A stretch of 20,273 nt of DNA from Pseudomonadota bacterium (GTDB lineage: Bacteria > Pseudomonadota > Alphaproteobacteria > Kiloniellales > J153). The notes under the pieces are model-generated. The model ran no database searches, had not been told where the DNA came from, and saw only the letters and a program-made list of their open reading frames with translations. Each line of letters opens with the position of its first letter. Position 1 is the stretch's first letter. This document shows positions 14,894-20,273 of the stretch, in pieces. Made by a program: the position numbers and the translations under genes. The stretch lies in assembly GCA_022572105.1 (NCBI GenBank), contig JACZWN010000005.1, forward strand, positions 1 to 20,273, read 5' to 3'.

Positions 14894-15117
14894 GGTCCCG
14901 GTTCCACCCTCGCCAGCCTCGTGTCCACCCGCCCCCGAAATATGCGCCCGCCACGGCCCCTCGGCAAGCCGGGAGCGGACCCTCGAGCCGGGCATAAAAA
15001 CCACGGTAGAGCGCCAAATCTCCTTGCACGAATTCCCATAATTTTTATTTAATTGTAAAATAAACAGGAATATGCAGGATATAACGGTCGTAATGAAGAA
15101 TTCCCCCGCTTGGACCC
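14894..15117. promoter_or_regulatory. Divergent fdhD / tupBCA control region with AT-rich core
   Basis: The only strongly AT-rich stretch in this part of the window (about 15031-15085) lies between the divergent fdhD and tupB starts, so it likely holds both promoters. No hexamer pair with ideal spacing could be fixed. GGATATAACG at 15078-15087 resembles a ModE half-site (CGTTATAT on the other strand), with an incomplete partner ATAT five bases upstream. A Mo/W-responsive operator would make sense but is weakly supported. tupB has a poor ribosome-binding site (TTGGACCC). Confidence 0.4.
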
Positions 15118-15822
15118 ATGGACGAATTTGCCAACGCCGTCACCCTCGCCGTCGAGCTGATCGCCCGCTTCGACGCCGATCTCGTGGAGATCGTCGGGCT
15201 CTCGCTCTGGGTCAGCCTGACCGCGGTCGGGCTGGCGACGCTCATCGGCCTGCCGCTCGGCGCCGCGGTGGCGCTCTACCGCTTCCCCGGCCGGGTCGTG
15301 GTCGCGGCGCTCATGAACGCCTTCATGGGCCTGCCGCCGGTGGTGGTCGGGCTGATCGTCTACCTGATGCTGTCGCGCGCCGGACCCTTGGGCGTGCTCG
15401 GCCTCTTGTTCACGCCGACCGCCATGATCGTCGCCCAGTGCCTGCTGGTCATCCCGATCGTGGCCGCGCTCTCGGCCCAGATCGTGGCCGACCTGCACGA
15501 GGAGTACGACGAGGCGCTCAGGTCGCTCGCCGCCGGACCGGGACAGGTGCTCGGCACGCTCTTGTGGGACGGCCGCTTCAGCCTGCTGACCGCGGTCCTC
15601 GCCGGCTTCGGGCGCGCCGTCGCCGAGGTCGGCGCGGTCATGATCGTCGGCGGCAACATCAACCACGCGACCCGGGTCATGACCACGGCCATCGCGCTCG
15701 AGACCAGCAAGGGCAACCTAGCGCTCGCGCTTGGCCTGGGCATGATCCTGATCGCGCTGGCGCTGACCATCAACCTGGCGGCGCTGGCCCTGCGCGATAT
15801 CGCGCGCGCCCAGCATGCCTGA
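15118..15822 (+). CDS. tupB: Tungstate ABC transporter permease TupB
   Basis: Inner-membrane permease of 234 residues with about five or six hydrophobic helices, beginning with SLWVSLTAVGLATLIGLPLGAAVAL. The motif MGLPPVVVGLIVYLMLSRAGPLG (about 62-84) is characteristic of TupB and separates it from ModB. The EEYDEALRSLAAGPGQVLGTLLWD segment followed by AEVGAVMIVGGNI is the cytoplasmic coupling loop that docks on the ATPase. The gene overlaps tupC by eight bases (ATGCCTGA), so translation is coupled. Tungstate is the inferred substrate; molybdate transport by the same system cannot be excluded. Confidence 0.92.
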   Translation: MDEFANAVTLAVELIARFDADLVEIVGLSLWVSLTAVGLATLIGLPLGAAVALYRFPGRVVVAALMNAFMGLPPVVVGLIVYLMLSRAGPLGVLGLLFTPTAMIVAQCLLVIPIVAALSAQIVADLHEEYDEALRSLAAGPGQVLGTLLWDGRFSLLTAVLAGFGRAVAEVGAVMIVGGNINHATRVMTTAIALETSKGNLALALGLGMILIALALTINLAALALRDIARAQHA

Positions 15823-16579
15823 GGGCCTCCAGATGGCAGCGCCAGGGCGACACGAGGGCAACGGCGCCGGCATCCTGCCCCTCGATCTCGAGGGCGTCGG
15901 CTTCGAGGCCGGCGGGCGGCGCCTGATCCACGACCTCTCCGCCCGGTTCGCGGCCGGCCCGCGCAGCATCGTGCTCGGCCCCAACGGCGCGGGCAAATCG
16001 CTGCTGCTGCGCCTGTGCCACGGCTTGCTGCGCCCGACCCAGGGGCACATCACCTGGGCCGGCGCCACGACCCGCGACACGCGCCGGCGCCAGGCCATGG
16101 TGTTTCAGCGCCCGGTGCTGCTGCGCCGCTCGGCCATGGCCAACGTCGCCTATCCGCTGGCGCTGCGCGGCGTGGCCCGGGGCGAGCGCCGGGCGCGCGC
16201 GGCCCAGGCCTTGAAGCGCGCCGGCTTGTCCGCGCTCGCCGCACGCCCGGCGCGCGTGCTCTCGGGCGGCGAGCAGCAACTGCTCGCCATCGCCCGCGCC
16301 TGGGTCACCGAGCCCGAGATCCTGTTCCTCGACGAGCCCACGTCGAGCCTCGACCCGGCGGCGACGCGCGCGGTCGAGGAGCTGATCCTCATGGTCCACG
16401 CGGCCGGCACCAAGATCGTCATGACCACCCACGACCTGGGCCAGGCGCGGCGCCTGGGCGACGAAGTGCTGTTCCTGCACGGCGGGCGCCTGATCGAACG
16501 CGGCCCCGCCGAGGCCTTCTTCGCCGACCCGCAAACGGCCGAGGCCGCGGCCTTCATCAAGGGAGACCTGTTGGTTTGA
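15815..16579 (+). CDS. tupC: Tungstate ABC transporter ATP-binding protein TupC
   Basis: Cytoplasmic ATPase, 254 residues. Walker A GPNGAGKS at 55-62, Q-loop in MVFQRPVLL, ABC signature LSGGEQQ near 148, Walker B EILFLDEP, D-loop SSLDP, and the switch His in MTTHDLGQA are all intact, so it should be active. The N-terminal ~20 residues are a non-conserved extension. It lacks the C-terminal TOBE oxyanion-binding domain of ModC, in line with Tup-type ATPases. Its stop TGA overlaps the TTG start of tupA. Confidence 0.92.
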   Translation: MPEGLQMAAPGRHEGNGAGILPLDLEGVGFEAGGRRLIHDLSARFAAGPRSIVLGPNGAGKSLLLRLCHGLLRPTQGHITWAGATTRDTRRRQAMVFQRPVLLRRSAMANVAYPLALRGVARGERRARAAQALKRAGLSALAARPARVLSGGEQQLLAIARAWVTEPEILFLDEPTSSLDPAATRAVEELILMVHAAGTKIVMTTHDLGQARRLGDEVLFLHGGRLIERGPAEAFFADPQTAEAAAFIKGDLLV

Positions 16580-17421
16580 CCAGACCGTTCCTCCTGGCGC
16601 TGGCCCTGCTCGCACTTACCGCCGCGTCGCCCGCCGCGATAGCGCCCACCCGGGCAGGCGAGCGCGCCGTCACGCTCGCCTCCACCACCTCGACCGAGAA
16701 CTCGGGCCTGATCGCCCACCTGCTGCCGCAGTTCACGCGCGCGACCGGGATCGACGTGCGGGTGATCGCGGTCGGCACCGGCCAGGCGCTGCGCATCGCG
16801 CGCAACGGCGACGCCGACGTGCTGCTCGTGCACCACCGCGCCTCCGAGGAGAGGTTCGTCGCCGAGGGCTACGGCGTGAAGCGCCACGACGTGATGTACA
16901 ACGACTTCGTCCTGGTCGGCCCGGGCGCCGACCCGGCCAGGGTGCGGGGCCAAACCGACGCCACCCGGGCGCTCGCCCAAATCGCGGGCGCGCGCGCCCT
17001 CTTCGCCTCGCGCGGCGACGACAGCGGCACCCACAAGAAGGAACGGGACCTCTGGGCCGCGGCCGGGCTCGACCCGGTCGCGGCGAGCGGGACCTGGTAC
17101 CGGGAGACCGGCTCGGGCATGGGCGCGACCCTGAACGCCGCGGCCGGCATGGGCGCTTATGTCCTAAGCGACCGCGCCACCTGGATAGCGTTCCAAAACA
17201 AGGGCGATCTCGAGGTCCTGGTCGAGGGCGACCCGCGCCTGTTCAACCCCTACGGCGTCATCCTGGTCAACCCGGCCAAGCACCCCCACGTGAACGCAAA
17301 GGACGGCCAGGCCTTCATCGACTGGCTGGTTTCCAAGGAAGGCCAAGCCGCCATTGCCGCCTACCGCCTCGACGGCCGCCAACTGTTCTTCCCGAGCGCG
17401 GAGGGCGGCGGAGGATCGTGA
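16576..17421 (+). CDS. tupA: Tungstate-binding periplasmic protein TupA
   Basis: Solute-binding protein that captures tungstate for TupBC. A TTG at 16576 is the best start: it overlaps the tupC stop (TTGA), GGGAG lies about ten bases upstream, and it opens directly into a signal peptide (TRPFLLALALLALTAASPAA). No ATG is available near the signal. The mature protein has TTSTENSGLIAHLLPQF (37-53), equivalent to the TTTS-x-x-SGL oxyanion-binding motif of TupA, then VGTGQALRIARNGDADVLLVHH, YNDFVLVGP, SRGDDSGTHKKERDLW and GATLNAAAGMGAYVLSDRATW, all typical of the family. Length (281 residues) is normal. Many annotations would miss the true start because the frame stays open far upstream through tupC. 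Confidence 0.93.
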   Translation: MTRPFLLALALLALTAASPAAIAPTRAGERAVTLASTTSTENSGLIAHLLPQFTRATGIDVRVIAVGTGQALRIARNGDADVLLVHHRASEERFVAEGYGVKRHDVMYNDFVLVGPGADPARVRGQTDATRALAQIAGARALFASRGDDSGTHKKERDLWAAAGLDPVAASGTWYRETGSGMGATLNAAAGMGAYVLSDRATWIAFQNKGDLEVLVEGDPRLFNPYGVILVNPAKHPHVNAKDGQAFIDWLVSKEGQAAIAAYRLDGRQLFFPSAEGGGGS

Positions 17422-17426
17422 CGCGG

Positions 17427-17440
17427 CCGCACCGGTGCGG
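17427..17440. terminator. Perfect palindrome after tupA
   Basis: CCGCACCGGTGCGG, six bases after the tupA stop and 39 bases before the next start. It could be a short hairpin terminator (5-bp stem, four-base loop, TT after) or an operator for the alcohol dehydrogenase gene. Weak evidence for either. Confidence 0.3.
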
Positions 17441-17478
17441 TTAACCTTGAGGGGTCGGAACGGAAAGCAGGCAGGGCC

Positions 17479-18489
17479 ATGACCGAAGGTTCCATGCGCG
17501 CGATGGTCTTGGAGAAGGCGGGCGAACCGCTGCGTCTCACGCGCCGGCCGGTGCCCGAGCCCGGGCCCGGGCAGGTCTTGGTGCGGGTCCGGGCCTGCGG
17601 GGTCTGCCGCACCGATCTGCACGTGGTCGACGGCGAGTTGCCCGATCCCAAGCTGCCGCTGGTCCCCGGGCACGAGGTGGTCGGCACGGTGGCGGCGCGC
17701 GGGCGCGACGTGGCGCGCTTCGAAGAGGGCCAACGCGTCGGCATCGCCTGGCTGGGCTGGACCTGCGGGGCCTGCCGCTTCTGCCGGGCGGAGCGCGAGA
17801 ACCTCTGCGAGCGGGCCAAGTTCACCGGCTATACCCTCGACGGCGGCTACGCCGATTACGCGCTGGTCGATGCGCGCTACGCCTTCCCCATTCACGGCGA
17901 CTATTCCGACGCCGAGGCCGCGCCGCTGCTGTGCGCCGGGCTGATCGGCTACCGCTCGCTCAAGCTGGCCGGCGCGGCCGAGCGCCTCGGCCTCTACGGC
18001 TTCGGGGCGGCCGCCCACATCGTGGCCCAGGTCGCGCGCCATCAGGGCCGCAGGGTCTTCGCCTTCGTGCGCCCGGGCGACGCCGAGGCCAAGGCCTTCG
18101 CCCTGGAGCTGGGCGCGGTCTGGGCCGGGGATTCGGACGCGGCGCCGCCCGAGGAGCTCGACGCCGCGATCATCTTCGCGCCGGTCGGCGCGCTGGTGCC
18201 GGCGGCCTTGCGCGCGGTGGCGCCCGGCGGCACCGTGGTCTGCGCCGGTATCCACATGTCCGACATCCCGAGCTTCCCCTACGAGATCCTGTGGCACGAG
18301 CGCAAGCTTCTCTCGGTCGCCAATCTCACGCGCCGCGACGGCGAGGAGTTCCTGGCGCTGGCGCCCAAGGCCGGGGTCGCGACCACGGTCGAGCCGGTCC
18401 CGCTCGAGGACGCCAACGAGGCGCTCGCGCGCCTGCGCGAGGGCCGCCTGCGCGGCGCCGCGGTCTTGATGATGGACGGGCCGGACTGA
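17479..18489 (+). CDS. Zinc-dependent alcohol dehydrogenase family protein
   Basis: Medium-chain dehydrogenase of 336 residues. Catalytic zinc ligands are Cys43 (GVCRTDLH), His65-Glu66 (PGHEV) and a Cys near 152 (LLCAGLIGYRSL). The structural zinc site is Cys96-x2-Cys99-x2-Cys102-x7-Cys110. The dinucleotide-binding loop reads GLYGFGAAAH, where the usual third Gly is Ala. The shape fits the class annotated as 'zinc-binding alcohol dehydrogenase family protein', likely NAD(P)-dependent with primary alcohols or aldehydes. AGGCAGGGCC precedes the ATG at 17479; an ATG six codons in is possible. It lies on the same strand 57 bases after tupA, so it may be cotranscribed. A metabolic link to formate (alcohol to aldehyde to formate) is conceivable but not shown. 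Confidence 0.9.
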   Translation: MTEGSMRAMVLEKAGEPLRLTRRPVPEPGPGQVLVRVRACGVCRTDLHVVDGELPDPKLPLVPGHEVVGTVAARGRDVARFEEGQRVGIAWLGWTCGACRFCRAERENLCERAKFTGYTLDGGYADYALVDARYAFPIHGDYSDAEAAPLLCAGLIGYRSLKLAGAAERLGLYGFGAAAHIVAQVARHQGRRVFAFVRPGDAEAKAFALELGAVWAGDSDAAPPEELDAAIIFAPVGALVPAALRAVAPGGTVVCAGIHMSDIPSFPYEILWHERKLLSVANLTRRDGEEFLALAPKAGVATTVEPVPLEDANEALARLREGRLRGAAVLMMDGPD

Positions 18490-18514
18490 ACGCGCCGCCC
18501 CCGCCTTCTGCTTG

Positions 18515-18601
18515 GGGGTCAACACTTTACTTTATACTTTTCATATTCGGGGTCAACAGCTTACTTTATACTTTCCATGTATAAAATAAACTGTTGACCC
18601 C
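18515..18601. repeat. Palindromic AT-rich repeat element (REP/MITE-like)
   Basis: Two 34-bp direct copies begin GGGGTCAACA at 18515 and 18549; the second is closed by an inverted CTGTTGACCCC at 18591-18601. Together 18549-18601 form a long hairpin: 11 perfect bp (GGGGTCAACAG), then CTTACTTTATA against TATAAAATAAA with two mismatches, and a loop of about nine bases. It is sharply AT-rich against GC-rich flanks and lies just after the alcohol dehydrogenase stop. Similar GGGGTCAACAG-type palindromes occur as dispersed elements in many proteobacteria, some near REP-associated transposases; no transposase gene is seen here. It may also act as a terminator for the convergent flanking genes. Confidence 0.75.
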
Positions 18602-18620
18602 GGGCACACGCGGCGGCGCT

Positions 18621-19397
18621 TTACTCCGCGGCGCCCGATTGCGGCGGCTCCCGGGCGGCCTCCGGCGGCGTCCAGGCGTCGGCCGGCGGCGTCCAGGCGT
18701 CGGCGAGTTCGCTCGCCTGGTCGATGTCGACCTGGTGCATCTTGCGGTTCAGCAGGTCGAGGTTCTGGCGCGCGCCCGGATGGCTGGCGCGCTCGGCGAG
18801 CAGGAACCAGGCGTAGGCCGCGACCCGCTCGGCGCGGTCGTGGGGCCGGCCCGAGATCAGCACCCCCATCTCGTATTGCGCCCCGGGCACGCCGCGCTGA
18901 GCGGCGCTCAGGGACCACTTGAGCGCCAGCGCACGGTTGCGCTCGACCCCGCGGCCCAGGCGGTACATGCGCCCCATCAGGTGCTGGGCCATGGCGTTGC
19001 CGGCCCGGGCGGCGGCCTCCATCAGACGCGCGGCCTGGACCAGATCCCGGGCCACGGCGCCCGCGCCGGCGCCGTTGTAATAGAGCAGGCCGAGGGCGAA
19101 CTGGGCGCCCGCGTGGCCTTGCTCGGCGGCGCGCGCGTACCAGTCGAGCGCCGCGCGGTAGTCCTTGGGCACGCCGGCGCCGTGCTCGGCAAGCGTGCCC
19201 ATATAGAACTGCGCCTGCGCCTCGCCGGCCTCGGCGAGGGGGCGCAACTCGGCGACCGCCGCGGCGTGGTCGCCGGCGAGATAGGCCCGCCAGCCGCTTT
19301 CCGCGTCGGCCCGGGCTTGCGCCGCAAAGGCGATCAAAAATAAAAACGCGACGACGCGCGGCAGCGCTCGCACGGCCGACCTCCCGGTCTCGGTCAT
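18621..19397 (-). CDS. Exported Sel1-repeat protein
   Basis: From the ATG at 19397 (CGGAACAAG before it) the 258-residue protein has a Sec signal peptide (LPRVVAFLFLIAFAAQARA-D). It then has about four Sel1-like repeats: AQFYMGTLAEHGAGVPKDYRAALDWYARAAEQGHAGAQFALGLLYYNGAG and so on, up to AAYAWFLLAERASHPGA. Sel1 repeats form helical solenoids that mediate protein contacts, often in envelope or stress functions; no catalytic residues are expected. The C-terminal ~40 residues are Pro/Ala/Glu-rich and contain an exact duplication (DAWTPPADAWTPP). An in-frame ATG at 19454 would place a basic stretch before the signal and is less likely. No functional link to formate metabolism is apparent. Confidence 0.88.
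   Translation of the reverse strand: MTETGRSAVRALPRVVAFLFLIAFAAQARADAESGWRAYLAGDHAAAVAELRPLAEAGEAQAQFYMGTLAEHGAGVPKDYRAALDWYARAAEQGHAGAQFALGLLYYNGAGAGAVARDLVQAARLMEAAARAGNAMAQHLMGRMYRLGRGVERNRALALKWSLSAAQRGVPGAQYEMGVLISGRPHDRAERVAAYAWFLLAERASHPGARQNLDLLNRKMHQVDIDQASELADAWTPPADAWTPPEAAREPPQSGAAE
18662..18703. repeat. Exact 21-bp tandem duplication in the Sel1-repeat gene
   Basis: Units 18662-18682 and 18683-18703 are identical and duplicate seven codons (DAWTPPA) in the disordered C-terminal tail. Probably a recent slippage event. Confidence 0.8.
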
Positions 19398-19473
19398 CTT
19401 GTTCCGGCCTCGCCTTGCCCGCGGAGGCGGGCGCGTCGCAATCCGGAACCGCATCCTGGATCGCCTCCGCGGC

Positions 19474-20273
19474 TCACGGCCCGTTATAGCGCACGCCGCC
19501 CAGGCCGGAAACGTCGTAGCCGCCCATCTGCGCCGCGCGCGCGCCGAACGCCTCCCCGCGCGCGAAGGCGAAGAGCTTTTGCAGGGGTGGCTCGAAATAG
19601 TCGCGCCGGCCGAGCAGCAGGTCGTAGCGCTCGCGCTGGAGCGGCACGAAGCCGAGCTTGAGGCTGCGCGCCACCGCCTCGACCGCGAGCCCCGCCTCGG
19701 CGCGGCCCTCGAGGATCGCCAGGCCCAGGTCGGTCTCGCCGCGCGCGGTCTCGTCCGCCAGGTCCAGATCGTCGAGCGTCAAGCCTTCGCGCGCGAGCAG
19801 GTGGGCGAGCAGGAGGTAACTGCCGGCCTCGACCTGGCGGCGCATGACCGTGAGGCCCTTGTCCCTCAGGTCGCCGAGACCGGCGACGCCGTGCGGGTTG
19901 CCGGCGGCGACCACCAGGCCCTGCTGGCGCCAGGCCCATTCGACGAGCACGACGCCGGCGCGCGCCAGCCTCGGTCCGGCCAGGCCGGCGGCGAGCGCCG
20001 GCAGATTGAACTCGCCGCTTTCGGGATCGAAGAGGTGCAGCCCGGCGACCATCGCCGCGCCCTCGGCGAAGCGTTTGATGCCGTCGAGGCTGCCGCCGGG
20101 CAGCAGCGCCAGGCCGCAACCCGACTCCTTGACCGCCCAGTCGAGCAGCGGGTCGTGGCTGCCGGCGATCACCGGCGGCGGCCGCGGCGGCGCCGAACCG
20201 GCGGCGTGCTCGGCCAGCCAGAGGTCGACGAGCGCCTTGGGGAACAGCCATTTCCCGGTCACCCGGGGACAGG
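19474..20273 (-). CDS. Regulator-like protein: HTH end plus PBP-like domain, 5' end outside the window
   Basis: The frame is open to the window edge, reading CPRVTGKWLFPKALVDLWLAEHAA at the N-terminal side. This matches the last part of an excisionase/MerR-like helix-turn-helix, so the GTG at 20262 is not the true start. After a Pro-rich linker comes a periplasmic-binding-protein-like domain that is cytoplasmic here: IAGSHDPLLDWAVKESGCGLALLPGGSLDGI, NPHGVAGLGDLRDKGLTVMRRQVEAGSYLLLAHLL, ETDLGLAILEGRAEAGLAVEAVARSLKLGFVPLQRERYDLLL. This resembles the PBP_like family related to molybdate-binding proteins and often fused to DNA-binding domains. It may sense molybdate or tungstate and control nearby tup or fdh genes; that is inferred from domain type and position. 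No signal peptide is visible. Confidence 0.85.
   Translation of the reverse strand, partial: CPRVTGKWLFPKALVDLWLAEHAAGSAPPRPPPVIAGSHDPLLDWAVKESGCGLALLPGGSLDGIKRFAEGAAMVAGLHLFDPESGEFNLPALAAGLAGPRLARAGVVLVEWAWRQQGLVVAAGNPHGVAGLGDLRDKGLTVMRRQVEAGSYLLLAHLLAREGLTLDDLDLADETARGETDLGLAILEGRAEAGLAVEAVARSLKLGFVPLQRERYDLLLGRRDYFEPPLQKLFAFARGEAFGARAAQMGGYDVSGLGGVRYNGP

Noticed and set aside
18515..18601. CRISPR-like repeat-spacer array
   Set aside because: Only two direct copies with no spacer between them, and an inverted arm that makes one hairpin; it fits a palindromic repeat element.

Overview
The window is GC-rich DNA with dense, tightly spaced genes. It looks chromosomal and most likely comes from an alphaproteobacterium; a Rhodospirillales- or Rhizobiales-like member is my guess from the gene order and protein families. 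No rRNA, tRNA, CRISPR array or transposase gene was found. The theme is one metalloenzyme, a Tat-exported, membrane-anchored, cysteine-type formate dehydrogenase, together with nearly everything needed to build it.

Left part (about 570-10270, all minus strand). In transcription order the genes are: DUF3305 protein, DUF3306 protein, a promoter/leader region at about 8770-8960, TorD-type chaperone, a 67-residue 'formate dehydrogenase region Tat' protein, the catalytic subunit FdhA (twin-arginine signal, [4Fe-4S] site, active-site Cys202), the four-cluster ferredoxin subunit FdhB, a strong GC hairpin in a 195-bp gap, a small lipoprotein, the cytochrome b subunit FdhC with a long N-terminal extension, a PepSY-like exported protein, a 238-bp gap, an exported seven-bladed WD40 propeller fused to a c-type cytochrome, and a 44-residue membrane peptide. 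A partial ankyrin-repeat gene converges on the operon end across a hairpin.

Middle part (10559-14893). A plus-strand TPR protein with a C-terminal 2OG-Fe(II) oxygenase-like domain converges on a minus-strand set fdhD - phytanoyl-CoA-dioxygenase-like gene - mobA. FdhD (sulfuration of the Mo/W cofactor) and MobA (bis-MGD formation) serve the enzyme. The two oxygenase-type genes have no obvious part in it.

Right part (15118-20273). A compact plus-strand tupB-tupC-tupA operon with overlapping genes encodes a tungstate-type ABC importer. It is followed by a zinc alcohol dehydrogenase, a palindromic AT-rich repeat element, a minus-strand Sel1-repeat protein, and a minus-strand regulator-like protein (end of a helix-turn-helix plus a periplasmic-binding-protein-like domain) cut by the window edge. 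The last is a plausible oxyanion-responsive regulator.

Inferred logic: Tup imports tungstate or molybdate, MobA and FdhD finish and sulfurate the cofactor, TorD and the small Tat protein assist FdhA maturation, and FdhAB is exported by Tat and docks on FdhC. Electrons from formate then pass through the b-type cytochrome and possibly to the WD40-cytochrome c protein. The least explained parts are the WD40-cytochrome c fusion, the small exported proteins around FdhC, DUF3305/DUF3306, and the FdhD form in which the usual CxxC has moved.
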